From assembly GCF_900116715.1 (NCBI RefSeq), contig NZ_FPBM01000008.1:62001-126000 (forward strand): a stretch of DNA of 64,000 bases. The letters run 5' to 3'. Shown here piece after piece: positions 52,593 to 60,969 of the stretch. This DNA comes from Polaromonas sp. YR568. GTDB taxonomy: Bacteria > Pseudomonadota > Gammaproteobacteria > Burkholderiales > Burkholderiaceae_C. Within the stretch, counting starts at the first letter, position 1, and every line of letters starts with the position of its first letter. The notes beneath the pieces are model-generated. The model saw only the letters and a program-made list of their open reading frames with translations. It had not been told where the DNA came from and searched no databases. Made by a program: the position numbers and the translations under genes.

Positions 52593-54548
52593 ATGATAAG
52601 AAATAAACTTCTGAGCCAGCCGCGGCGCGTCAAGCAACTCGTTGTGCTACTGGCCGACGCAGCGATGGGTGTTGTGGCCGTATGGTGCGCTTACTCCCTG
52701 CGACTCGACTCCTGGCACTGGCCTTACAGCGTGCACCAATGGTGGCCTTATGTGCTGGCACCGGTCCTGGCTGCGCCGATTTTCTGGCGCAATGGCCTTT
52801 ACCGGGCCGTGTTCCGCCATAGCGATATGGCTGCCATGCGCGCGCTTGCCGTCGCCGTGTCGCTGTACGCCGTCCTGTTCTTCGGCGTGTTGATCATTGC
52901 AGGATGGCCGGATGTACCGCGCTCCATTGGCCTCCTGCAGCCGCTGATCCTGATGCTCATGGTGGGCGGAAGCCGCGCCGCAGCGCGGCAATGGCTGAGC
53001 AGCCTTTCCCCCGGCCAGCGCCGCAGCACGCCGGTCAGCCACCTGCTTATCTACGGCGCAGGATCCGCCGGTGTTCAAATTGCCAATGCCATCGCCACAT
53101 CGCATGAATTCAAACTGCGAGGGTTTGTTGATGACAGCCCCTCGTTGCAGGGGCTGACCATCAATCGCGTTCCGGTCTATGCGCCGGCCAATCTGAACGC
53201 CATCGTGAATGAACACGGCATTACCGACATACTGCTCGCCCTGCCGTCCATTACCCGCACACGGCGCAACGAGATACTCAATGAACTGCAGCCACTGCCG
53301 GTGCACGTTCGCTCCCTCCCAGGCCTGACCGATCTGGCCCACGGCCGCGTAGCGTTGGCCGACATCAAGGATCTCGACGTTGAGGATTTGCTGGGGCGGG
53401 ATGCGGTGCCGCCCGATCGCGCCTTGCTGGCTCGCAATCTTCTAGGCAAAGTAGTACTGGTTACCGGCGCCGCCGGCAGCATCGGCAGTGAGTTGTGCCG
53501 CCAGATCCTGCAGGAAAAGCCCGCCCGGCTGGTTCTGGTCGAGCACAGCGAGTTCGGGCTCTACAGCATCCACCAGGAGCTCCAGCACCTGTGCCAGCGC
53601 ATCGCGGACCGCGAGGGAGCCTCCGTAGAACTGATACCGCTACTGGCCAATGTGCGCGACTACGGCCGCATGCTGGAAATCTGCCGGGCCTACCAGCCAG
53701 ACACGCTCTACCATGCGGCGGCCTACAAGCATGTGCCGCTTGTCGAACACAACCCCGCCGAGGGGATCGCCAACAACGTGCTCGGTACGCTCAACACGGC
53801 ACGCGCCGCCATCGAAACCGGTGTGAGCCATTTCGTGCTGGTGTCTACCGACAAGGCCGTGCGGCCCACCAACGTCATGGGCGCCAGCAAACGCCTTGCC
53901 GAGATGGTGCTGCAGGCCCTCTCGGCAACGCCGGCGCCGGGTTTCGACCCTGGAGCCCCTGCCGCCAAAAATCTCACGCGGTTTGCCATGGTCCGCTTCG
54001 GCAACGTCCTGGGCAGCAGCGGCAGCGTCGTGCCGCTCTTTCGGCGCCAAATTGAAACCGGCGGCCCTATTACCCTGACGCACGCCGACGTGACGCGCTA
54101 CTTCATGACTATCCCCGAAGCCGCCCAGCTTGTGTTGCAGGCAGGTGCCATGGCAGAAGGCGGCGAAGTCTATGTGCTGGACATGGGCCAACCGGTGCGC
54201 ATCATTGACCTGGCCCGCCGCATGGTGAAGCTCTCTGGCTTCACGGTGCGCGACGAACACCGGCCAGATGGTGACATCGCCATCGAGGTCACCGGTTTGC
54301 GCCCCGGTGAAAAGTTGTACGAAGAATTGCTGATCGGCGACAACCCCGTCGAAACACTGCACCCCCGCATCCTGAAGGCCCACGAAGAATTCGTACCATG
54401 GGCGGATTTCCAGGCGGACCTGGCGTTGCTGCAGCGCGCCGTGATGGCCAACGATACCGCCACCTTGCGAACACTGTTGCTCAAACATGTCAGCGGGTTT
54501 ACGCCCGACACCCAGGACAGCGACCTTGTCGGCCTGACCAACACCTAA
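52593..54548 (+). CDS. wbpM: Membrane-bound UDP-GlcNAc C6-dehydratase (WbpM/PglF/CapD family)
   Basis: 651 residues, the full length for this family. Four membrane helices lie in the first 130 residues, a CoA-binding-like Rossmann domain spans about 150-270, and an SDR domain begins VTGAAGSIGSEL (289-300). The segment STDKAVRPTNVMGASK (418-433) carries the M429-xxx-K433 pair that replaces Y-xxx-K in WbpM/PglF. It forms UDP-4-keto-6-deoxy-GlcNAc, the precursor for the aminotransferase at 48901 and perhaps for the SDR at 34153. It lies 32 bases after the initiating transferase and ends convergently with rmlC. Confidence 0.93.
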   Translation: MIRNKLLSQPRRVKQLVVLLADAAMGVVAVWCAYSLRLDSWHWPYSVHQWWPYVLAPVLAAPIFWRNGLYRAVFRHSDMAAMRALAVAVSLYAVLFFGVLIIAGWPDVPRSIGLLQPLILMLMVGGSRAAARQWLSSLSPGQRRSTPVSHLLIYGAGSAGVQIANAIATSHEFKLRGFVDDSPSLQGLTINRVPVYAPANLNAIVNEHGITDILLALPSITRTRRNEILNELQPLPVHVRSLPGLTDLAHGRVALADIKDLDVEDLLGRDAVPPDRALLARNLLGKVVLVTGAAGSIGSELCRQILQEKPARLVLVEHSEFGLYSIHQELQHLCQRIADREGASVELIPLLANVRDYGRMLEICRAYQPDTLYHAAAYKHVPLVEHNPAEGIANNVLGTLNTARAAIETGVSHFVLVSTDKAVRPTNVMGASKRLAEMVLQALSATPAPGFDPGAPAAKNLTRFAMVRFGNVLGSSGSVVPLFRRQIETGGPITLTHADVTRYFMTIPEAAQLVLQAGAMAEGGEVYVLDMGQPVRIIDLARRMVKLSGFTVRDEHRPDGDIAIEVTGLRPGEKLYEELLIGDNPVETLHPRILKAHEEFVPWADFQADLALLQRAVMANDTATLRTLLLKHVSGFTPDTQDSDLVGLTNT

Positions 54549-54573
54549 GAAGCAGTTAGGGGTTCGAGCCCTT

Positions 54574-55122
54574 CTAAGGCATTGATATGGCGGCCTTAAA
54601 GCTCAGGCCTGCAGCATCCTTGCCTGAGAGCTGGGGCTGACCGCCATCCAGCGGCCAGGCAATATCCAGCGATGGATCGTTCCACGCGATGCAGCGCTCC
54701 TGCGCCGGTGCGTAGTAGTCAGTCGTCTTGTATAAAAAGTCCGCACTGTCGCTCAACACCAGGAAACCATGCGCAAGACTCGGCGGCATCCAGAGCTGGC
54801 GATGATTTTCCTCTGTCAGCTCCAGGCCAAACCATTTGCCAAAAGTCGATGAGGCCGGGCGAATGTCAACAACCACATCGAAGACGGCGCCCCGCACAAC
54901 ACGCACCAGCTTGCCTTGCGGCCGCCCTACCTGATAGTGCAGGCCACGAAGCACGTTTTTTGCCGACCGGCTATGGTTGTCCTGCACAAAAATGAAATCG
55001 GTGCCGGTCGCGTCATTAAAATGATGCTGGTTGAAACTCTCCAGAAAAAAGCCCCGTTGATCACCGAAAACCCGGGGCTCGATGATCAGCACATCGGCGA
55101 TAGGCGTGGGGGTGACTTTCAT
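54574..55122 (-). CDS. rmlC: dTDP-4-dehydrorhamnose 3,5-epimerase
   Basis: 182 residues of the cupin-like RmlC family. [53 protein letters not shown] and the late [13 protein letters not shown] contain the conserved HxY and DVxVD elements. It is the third step to dTDP-L-rhamnose. Its start overlaps the rmlA stop by four bases. It is last in the minus-strand rmlBDAC unit and faces the wbpM end. Confidence 0.95.
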   Translation of the reverse strand: MKVTPTPIADVLIIEPRVFGDQRGFFLESFNQHHFNDATGTDFIFVQDNHSRSAKNVLRGLHYQVGRPQGKLVRVVRGAVFDVVVDIRPASSTFGKWFGLELTEENHRQLWMPPSLAHGFLVLSDSADFLYKTTDYYAPAQERCIAWNDPSLDIAWPLDGGQPQLSGKDAAGLSFKAAISMP

Positions 55123-56006
55123 GGCCGGCGATTCTCTTTCAACAGGTTTTGCAGGTACTGGCCGTAGCCGCTTTTGGCGAGCGGCGCAGCCAGCTTCTGA
55201 AGCTGGGCGTCGTCAATGAATCCGTTGCGCCAGGAAATCTCCTCGGGGCAGGCGATCTTGAGGCCCTGGCGATGCTCCAGCGTTGCAATGAACTGGCTGG
55301 CATCCAGCAAGCTGTCATGGGTGCCGGTATCGAGCCAGGCATAGCCACGCTGCATGATTTGCACCTTCAATTGGTCCTGCTCAAGGTAGCGCTGGTTGAC
55401 GGTGGTGATTTCAAGCTCGCCGCGGGCGCTTGGCTTGATCGACTTGGCGATCTCAACGACCTGCGCGTCATAAAAATACAGGCCCGTGACGGCGTAATTG
55501 CTTTTGGGCACAGCTGGTTTTTCTTCAATGCTGCGAGCCCGGCCGGCGGCATCAAACGCCACTACGCCGTAGCGCTCAGGGTCCTTCACGTGATAGGCAA
55601 ACACTGTTGCACCCGACGCTTCGGCATCCGCTTCGCTGAGCAGCCTGTGCAAGTCGTGGCCGTAAAAGATGTTGTCGCCCAGCACCAGGGCGCTGGGCGC
55701 ACCATTGAGAAATTTCTCGCCGATGATGAAAGCTTGAGCCAGGCCGTCGGGACTGGGCTGCACAGCGTATTGAAGACTCATGCCCCACTGCGAGCCGTCT
55801 CCCAGAAGCTGCTCAAAGCGCGGCGTGTCCTGCGGTGTGCTGATGATCAGCACTTCGCGGATGCCGGCGATCATGAGCGTGCTCAGCGGGTAATACACCA
55901 TGGGCTTGTCGTACACCGGCAGCAGCTGTTTGCTGATCGCCAATGTGGCCGGGTGCAGGCGGGTGCCGGAGCCCCCGGCCAGGATAATGCCTTTGCGTTG
56001 GGTCAT
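55119..56006 (-). CDS. rmlA: Glucose-1-phosphate thymidylyltransferase
   Basis: 295 residues. [18 protein letters not shown] is the nucleotidyltransferase loop (about 4-21), [20 protein letters not shown] follows, and [11 protein letters not shown] and [14 protein letters not shown] are the other RmlA blocks. It joins glucose-1-phosphate and dTTP in the first step to dTDP-L-rhamnose. It lies ten bases downstream of rmlD on the minus strand. Confidence 0.96.
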   Translation of the reverse strand: MTQRKGIILAGGSGTRLHPATLAISKQLLPVYDKPMVYYPLSTLMIAGIREVLIISTPQDTPRFEQLLGDGSQWGMSLQYAVQPSPDGLAQAFIIGEKFLNGAPSALVLGDNIFYGHDLHRLLSEADAEASGATVFAYHVKDPERYGVVAFDAAGRARSIEEKPAVPKSNYAVTGLYFYDAQVVEIAKSIKPSARGELEITTVNQRYLEQDQLKVQIMQRGYAWLDTGTHDSLLDASQFIATLEHRQGLKIACPEEISWRNGFIDDAQLQKLAAPLAKSGYGQYLQNLLKENRRP

Positions 56007-56016
56007 GTGTGGTTAA

Positions 56017-56913
56017 TCAGTTAATTTCTGCCAGCATGCGGGCCACGCCTTGCTGCCATGCCGGAAGCTGCAAGCCAAAGGCGCCACGGAGTTTGCCGGT
56101 GTTCAAACGCGAATTATGCGGGCGCACCGCCGGCGTCGGAAAGGCCGACGTGGCAACAGGGTCCACCGTGCCTGGTGAGGCCTTGAGCGCCCTGCCGTTC
56201 TTCACCGCGCAATCGAGAACAAACTGCGCATAACCATGCCATGAAGTCTCGCCCGCAGCCGCCACGTGGTAGATCCCTGCAAAATCTGCCGCTGGCCCCG
56301 CAAGCGCGCTGCGCAACACGTGGCCGGTGATGTCGGCGAGAAGGTCGGCTCCCGTCGGCGCACCGAATTGGTCGTTGATCACCGTCAGGCGGTCACGCTC
56401 CGCAGCCAGGCGGAGCATCGTCTTGGCGAAATTGCCGCCCCGGGCCGCATAAACCCAGCTGGTGCGCAAGATCAGGTGCCTGGCGCACTGGGCCACGATG
56501 CGCTGCTCGCCCTCCAGCTTGGTCCGGCCGTACACGCTGAGCGGGCCGGTCGGATCAGTTTCTTGCCAGGGTTTGCTGCCGCTGCCGTTAAACACATAGT
56601 CTGTGGAATAGTGAACCAGCCACGCCCCAACGGCACTGGCCGCCTCCGCAAGCACGCCGGGCACTTCGGCATTGATGGTGTGCGCAGTCCCGGCATCGCT
56701 TTCGGCTTTGTCCACCGCGGTGTAGGCGGCGGCATTGACGATGGCGTCAGGGCGGACTTTTTGCACCGTCTCGCGGATTCCGTCCAAATTGGCGAGGTCG
56801 CCGCAAAAGTCCGTGCTGTGTCGATCCAGCGCGACCAGTTCGCCGAGCGGCGCCAGGCTGCGCTGCAGCTCCCAGCCCACCTGCCCGTTCTTGCCGAAAA
56901 GCAGTATCTTCAT
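56017..56913 (-). CDS. rmlD: dTDP-4-dehydrorhamnose reductase
   Basis: 298 residues from the ATG at 56913; the longer frame to 57015 lies inside rmlB. LLFGKNGQVGWELQRSL is the NADPH loop, VHYSTDYVFNGSGSKPW and VYGRTKLEGE (YxxxK) the catalytic region, and RTSWVYAARGGNF is typical of RmlD. It makes dTDP-L-rhamnose in the last step. The start lies eight bases after the rmlB stop. Confidence 0.95.
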   Translation of the reverse strand: MKILLFGKNGQVGWELQRSLAPLGELVALDRHSTDFCGDLANLDGIRETVQKVRPDAIVNAAAYTAVDKAESDAGTAHTINAEVPGVLAEAASAVGAWLVHYSTDYVFNGSGSKPWQETDPTGPLSVYGRTKLEGEQRIVAQCARHLILRTSWVYAARGGNFAKTMLRLAAERDRLTVINDQFGAPTGADLLADITGHVLRSALAGPAADFAGIYHVAAAGETSWHGYAQFVLDCAVKNGRALKASPGTVDPVATSAFPTPAVRPHNSRLNTGKLRGAFGLQLPAWQQGVARMLAEIN

Positions 56914-56921
56914 GCGCGCGC

Positions 56922-57986
56922 TCAGGCTGCGGCCGTCGCGTACTGGGCCTTGACCCAGTCGCGGTAGGCGCCGCTTTGCACGTGGGTGACCCAGTCGGGA
57001 TTGTCCAGGTACCACTGCACGGTCTTGCGGATACCCGTCTCAAAAGTTTCAGCGGGCTTCCATCCCAGCTCCTGCATCATCTTGCTCGCATCGATCGCAT
57101 AGCGGCGGTCATGGCCGGGCCTGTCTTTGACGAAGCTGATCTGCTCGCGATAGCTGCCGCCGGCGCGCGGACGCAGCTCGTCGAGCAAGGCGCACACCGA
57201 GTGGACGATGTCGATATTCGGCTTCTCGTTGTTGCCGCCTATGTTGTAGGTCTCGCCGGGTTTGCCGGCCTCCAGCACGCGGCGTATGCCGCTGCAGTGG
57301 TCCTTGACATACAGCCAGTCGCGCACCTGCTGGCCGTCGCCGTACACCGGCAAGGGCTTACCGGCCAGGGCGTTGACAATCATGAGCGGGATCAGCTTTT
57401 CGGGGAAATGGTAGGGGCCGTAATTGTTGGAGCAATTGGTGGTGAGCACCGGCAGGCCGTAGGTGTGGTGATAGGCCCGGGTCAGGTGGTCGCTCGCCGC
57501 CTTGCTGGCTGAATAGGGGCTGTTCGGCTCATAGCGGTTGGTTTCGCTGAAGGCCGGGTCGGCCGGCTTGAGCGACCCATACACCTCGTCCGTGGAAACC
57601 TGGAGAAAGCGGAATGCGGCTTTCTCGCCGGCGGGTAGCTCAGACCAGAACTTGCGTGCGGCTTCCAGCAGGCGAAAGGTGCCGACGATGTTGGTCTGTA
57701 TGAAGGCTTCGGGGTCGGCGATGGAGCGGTCCACATGCGACTCGGCCGCGAAATGAAGAACCGCCCGCGGTTTGTGCCTGGCCAGCAGGTCAACGACCAG
57801 TGCGCTGTCGCCGATGTCGCCCTGCACAAAAATATGCCGAGGGTCGCCCTTCAGGGGCGCCAGGGTTTCCATATTGCCGGCATAGGTGAGTTTGTCCAGG
57901 TTGATAACCGGCTCGTCACTGCTTGCCAGCCAGTCAAGGACAAAATTGGCGCCGATAAACCCGGCGCCACCTGTAACCAAAATCAT
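56922..57986 (-). CDS. rmlB: dTDP-glucose 4,6-dehydratase
   Basis: 354 residues. [17 protein letters not shown] binds [15 protein letters not shown] is the family-specific segment, STDEVYGSL contains the catalytic Thr-Asp-Glu and [11 protein letters not shown] the Yxxx[19 protein letters not shown] follows. It leads the rmlBDAC unit, preceded by a GGTGA ribosome site and a possible CATAAT -10 element. Confidence 0.96.
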   Translation of the reverse strand: MILVTGGAGFIGANFVLDWLASSDEPVINLDKLTYAGNMETLAPLKGDPRHIFVQGDIGDSALVVDLLARHKPRAVLHFAAESHVDRSIADPEAFIQTNIVGTFRLLEAARKFWSELPAGEKAAFRFLQVSTDEVYGSLKPADPAFSETNRYEPNSPYSASKAASDHLTRAYHHTYGLPVLTTNCSNNYGPYHFPEKLIPLMIVNALAGKPLPVYGDGQQVRDWLYVKDHCSGIRRVLEAGKPGETYNIGGNNEKPNIDIVHSVCALLDELRPRAGGSYREQISFVKDRPGHDRRYAIDASKMMQELGWKPAETFETGIRKTVQWYLDNPDWVTHVQSGAYRDWVKAQYATAAA

Positions 57987-58030
57987 GAGCTCACCCTTCT
58001 ATGTGCCGATGCAGTGCGGCACCGGCTCAC

Positions 58031-58059
58031 ATTATGCCCTTGGCCCCACACCGGGAACG
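58031..58059 (-). promoter_or_regulatory. Candidate promoter for rmlBDAC
   Basis: A CATAAT -10 element (58036-58031 on the minus strand, five of six consensus bases) lies about 45 bases before the rmlB start. The -35 region 16-18 bases away is poor, so the call rests on the -10 element and position. Confidence 0.3.
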
Positions 58060-58100
58060 GCTGGGAAGCAGGCAGAAAAAGGAGCCGTTTTCGAGGGAGC

Positions 58101-58121
58101 GCGGCGGCCGCAGGCCGCCGC
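58101..58121 (-). terminator. GC-rich perfect hairpin after the acyl reductase gene
   Basis: GCGGCGGCC (58101-58109), a three-base loop and GGCCGCCGC (58113-58121) form a nine-pair stem. It begins eight bases past the stop of the minus-strand reductase gene. No T-run follows immediately, so it may be an attenuating or transcript-protecting structure rather than an intrinsic terminator. Confidence 0.45.
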
Positions 58122-58129
58122 AGCCCTGG

Positions 58130-60115
58130 TCAGAAGTGAATCCCGCGCATCATCTGCTGCATGGCCACGGCCTCAGCCGAGAGATGCGGTTTCGCGGCTT
58201 TTTCGCCCTTGGCGGCCGACGAATCCGGGAACATGCGGAAGCTGGTGTTCATGGCAATCTGCGCGACGCGCGGCACCAGGGCATGCAACAGCTGGCCGGT
58301 GATACCCAGGCGGGTGGCCACACGCACCGGCTTGAAGATGCAGGCCTGCGCAATCATGTCGGCGGCTTCTTCAGGAGACAGCGTCGGCACGTTGTTGTAC
58401 AGGTTGGTCGGCGCAATCATGGGCGTGCGCACCAGCGGCATGTTGATGGTGGTGAAGCTGATGCCCACGTCGGCAAACTCGCTAGAAGCGCAACGCGTCC
58501 ATGCATCCAGCGCGGCCTTGGACGCCACATAGGCTGAAAAGCGCGGCGCATTGGTCAGCACGCCGATGGAGCTGATGTTGACCACATGGCCCTTGCGTTT
58601 GGCGGCCATGCCTGGCAAAAGCCCCATGGTCACGCGCAGGCAGCCGAAGTAGTTGAGCTGCATGGTGCGCTCGTAGTCGTGGAAGCGGTCGTAACTGGCT
58701 TCGATCGCGCGGCGGATGGACCGGCCCGCGTTGTTGATGAGGAAGTCGACGCCGCCGTGGTTGGCGATCAGCAACTGGATGAAACGGTCGCAATCGGCCA
58801 TGTCGGCGATGTCGGCCGGGTAGGCCACGAAGTGGTAACCCTTGGCCTTGGCCTCCTTGCAGGCTTCATCGAGCTTGTCCTGGTCGCGGCCGCAGATGAC
58901 GGTGATCGCGCCGGCTTCCGCAAACTTGTGCGCGGCCGCCAGGCCGATGCCGGACGAGCCGCCGGTGACCAGCACCACCTTGCCATTGACCGTACCCCTG
59001 AGCGATCGGTCGATGTGCAGGTCCGGGTCCAGGTGGCGCTCCCAGTAGTCCCACAGGCGCCAGGCGTAATCCTTGAGGTTGGGGCACTCGATGTCGGCGC
59101 CCTTGAGCGCGGCCATGGTGTCGCGGCAATCAAAGCGCGTCGGGTAGTTGACAAAAGTCAGCATGTCTTCGGGCAGGCCCAGGTCGGCCAGCACCGCGTT
59201 GCGCACACGCCGTACGGGCGCCAGCGCCATCAGGCTCTTTTTGACGCCTTTCGGAATGAAGCCGAGCAAGGCCGCATTCACAAAGAGGTTCATCTTGGGT
59301 GCATGCGCCGCACGGCTGAAGATGTCCAGCACATCGCCCACGCGGTAACCCACCGGGTCCACCAGGTGGAAGCATTTCTTGGCAATCGCCGTCTTGTGGC
59401 TGATGTGGTCCAGCGCGTCGACGACAAAGTCAACCGGGACGATGTTGATGCGCCCGCCTTCAAGGCCCACCGCCGGCATCCAGGGCGGCAGCAGCTGGCG
59501 CATGCGCTGGATCAGCTTGAAGAAATAGTAGGGGCCGTCGATCTTGTCCATCTCGCCGGTCTTGCTGTCGCCCACCACCATGGCGGGGCGGAACACCGTC
59601 CACGGCACCTTGCATTCCTTGCGCACGATTTTTTCGCTCTCGTGCTTGGTCATGAAGTAAGGGTGCTCGTAGTTCTCGGCCTCATCGAACATGTCTTCGC
59701 GGAACACGCCTTCATAGAGGCCGGCCGCGGCGATGGAGCTCACATGGTGAAAGTGCCCCGCATCGATGGCCTTGGCGAACTCAACCGTGTTGCGCGTGCC
59801 TTCGATGTTGACGGCGATCTGGTTTTCTTCGTCGGCGCCCAGGTCGTAGACGGCGGCCAGATGGTAAAAATGCCCGACCTGGCCCTTGAGCTTCTTGATG
59901 TCTTCGCTGCTGACGCCCAGCTTCTTGCTGGTGAGGTCGCCATGCACGGCCACGGCGCGCGCGGCGCTGACACCCCAGAACTCCCTCAGCGCAGCGACTT
60001 TACCGGCGCTCTCTTTGCGAATCAGGAAATGAACGGTCGTGCCTTTTCGTTCCAGAAGTTTTTTGACCAGGCGTTTACCGATGAAGCCTGTGGCCCCGGT
60101 GACGAAATAATGCAT
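58130..60115 (-). CDS. Two-domain SDR protein, fatty acyl reductase-like
   Basis: 661 residues from the ATG at 60115 (an upstream in-frame start at 60142 adds nine). The N-terminal half is an extended SDR of the NAD_binding_4 type: YFVTGATGFIGKRLVKKLL, then HVSSIAAAGLYEG, a YFMTKHESEK (YxxxK) and VFRPAMVVGDSKTG. Residues from about 375 form a classical SDR: VNGKVVLVTGGSSGIGLAAA, FLINNAGRSI, NISSIGV and YVASKAALDAW. This tandem plan and the length match the two-domain bacterial fatty acyl-CoA/aldehyde reductases described in Marinobacter. It probably reduces acyl groups or a related lipid. The divergent phasin gene and nearby patatin suit lipid storage. Confidence 0.78.
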   Translation of the reverse strand: MHYFVTGATGFIGKRLVKKLLERKGTTVHFLIRKESAGKVAALREFWGVSAARAVAVHGDLTSKKLGVSSEDIKKLKGQVGHFYHLAAVYDLGADEENQIAVNIEGTRNTVEFAKAIDAGHFHHVSSIAAAGLYEGVFREDMFDEAENYEHPYFMTKHESEKIVRKECKVPWTVFRPAMVVGDSKTGEMDKIDGPYYFFKLIQRMRQLLPPWMPAVGLEGGRINIVPVDFVVDALDHISHKTAIAKKCFHLVDPVGYRVGDVLDIFSRAAHAPKMNLFVNAALLGFIPKGVKKSLMALAPVRRVRNAVLADLGLPEDMLTFVNYPTRFDCRDTMAALKGADIECPNLKDYAWRLWDYWERHLDPDLHIDRSLRGTVNGKVVLVTGGSSGIGLAAAHKFAEAGAITVICGRDQDKLDEACKEAKAKGYHFVAYPADIADMADCDRFIQLLIANHGGVDFLINNAGRSIRRAIEASYDRFHDYERTMQLNYFGCLRVTMGLLPGMAAKRKGHVVNISSIGVLTNAPRFSAYVASKAALDAWTRCASSEFADVGISFTTINMPLVRTPMIAPTNLYNNVPTLSPEEAADMIAQACIFKPVRVATRLGITGQLLHALVPRVAQIAMNTSFRMFPDSSAAKGEKAAKPHLSAEAVAMQQMMRGIHF

Positions 60116-60241
60116 GTTGTGTTTTCTCCGCTGAACTGCCAATCAAAAACTGATTCTTGCTTAAACCGCATGACTCTCTATTCAGCAGAAACCCGCGCTC
60201 AACGGCCTGCGGGGCGTTTTTCCATAGAGCCGTGTCTCTAA

Positions 60242-60253
60242 CGTTCTAGAACG
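60242..60253. promoter_or_regulatory. 12-base perfect palindrome, operator-like
   Basis: CGTTCTAGAACG is an uninterrupted palindrome in the divergent gap between the acyl reductase and phasin genes, about 125 bases from the reductase start. Such a site is typical for a dimeric repressor. A TetR-family gene lies about 2 kb away, but no link between them is shown. Confidence 0.4.
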
Positions 60254-60282
60254 CGGCACCTAAACGCCGCCGCATAGAGGGC

Positions 60283-60317
60283 TTATTATTTTCCGTTCTG
60301 CGCGGTATATTGCGCAA
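60283..60317 (+). promoter_or_regulatory. Phasin promoter candidate with overlapping TTGCGCAA palindrome
   Basis: TATATT (60306-60311) is a good -10 element, with the weak TTATTA 17 bases upstream. The perfect palindrome TTGCGCAA (60310-60317) overlaps the -10 edge, and TGCGC/GCGCA arms (60299-60303 and 60312-60316) flank it. Repressor occupancy would block this promoter. Phasin genes in PHA producers are commonly repressed by PhaR, but its exact site is not established here. Confidence 0.45.
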
Positions 60318-60350
60318 CGATCCACAACCACACACAGTCTGGAGCACACC

Positions 60351-60842
60351 ATGGTCAAGAAACTGCAAAAAATGAGCGCCGCCAAAAAGACGGGGCCCCA
60401 GCTGTCGGGCGCCGTCAAGGAATCGGCCCAGCAAATCTGGCTGGCCGGCCTGGGCGCTTTCTCCAAGGCACAGGAAGAAGGCGGCAAAGTGTTTGAGACC
60501 CTGGTCAAAGAAGGCCTGTCCATCCAGCGCAAGACCCAGGCTGTCGCCGAAGAAAAAATCTCCGAAGCCACCAGCAAGATGGCCAACATGGCCACCGACA
60601 TCCAGTCCAAGGCCGGCCATCAGTGGGACAAGCTCGAAAACATCTTTGAAGAACGCGTTGCCAAAGCCCTGAACAAGCTCGGCGTGCCTTCGGCCAAAGA
60701 CGTGGACGCCCTGATCGCCCGCATCGACGAGCTCAATCGCAACGTGCAGCAACTGAGCGGCAAGGCACCGGCCAAAACCGCAGCCAAGCCCGCTGTCAAG
60801 AAAGCCCCCGCCAAACGGCCTGCGGCGCGCAAGTCGGCCTGA
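60351..60842 (+). CDS. Phasin-family PHA granule-associated protein
   Basis: 163 residues. SGAVKESAQQIWLAGLGAFS near residue 18 is the characteristic N-terminal block of the poly(hydroxyalkanoate) granule-associated family (PF05597), followed by amphipathic helices with AEEKISEATSKMANMATD. The tail is a lysine/alanine/proline-rich histone-like region ending in PAKRPAARKSA. Phasins coat PHA granules, and basic tails of this kind bind DNA in PhaF. GGAG precedes the ATG by eight bases. A strong terminator follows. Confidence 0.88.
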   Translation: MVKKLQKMSAAKKTGPQLSGAVKESAQQIWLAGLGAFSKAQEEGGKVFETLVKEGLSIQRKTQAVAEEKISEATSKMANMATDIQSKAGHQWDKLENIFEERVAKALNKLGVPSAKDVDALIARIDELNRNVQQLSGKAPAKTAAKPAVKKAPAKRPAARKSA

Positions 60843-60859
60843 TCGCCGCCAGGGTCAAG

Positions 60860-60886
60860 AAAAAGGGACACGCCGTCCCTTTTTTT
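60860..60886 (+). terminator. Factor-independent terminator after the phasin gene
   Basis: AAAAAGGGAC (60860-60869), loop ACGCC, GTCCC (60875-60879) and a run of seven T residues make a classical stem with a U-tract 18 bases past the phasin stop. It is the clearest terminator in the window. Confidence 0.85.
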
Positions 60887-60969
60887 ACGCCTGAACGTCG
60901 CAGTTTCCCTTCTCGCAATTGCTGCAAAGCAGCAATTCCCCCTCTGGCCGCCGTCTACACTTTCTTGCC

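Noticed and set aside
54548..54575. GGGGTTCGAGCCC resembling a tRNA T-arm between the convergent wbpM and rmlC genes
   Set aside because: Pairing is imperfect and no acceptor, D-arm or anticodon arm is found, so neither a tRNA nor an att site is supported. A similar GGTTCGAGCC at about 2531 seems coincidental.
58586..60241. Long (551-codon) plus-strand frame opposite the acyl reductase gene
   Set aside because: It is an antisense shadow of a GC-rich gene with a histidine/valine-rich, low-complexity product; the minus strand carries two clear SDR domains.
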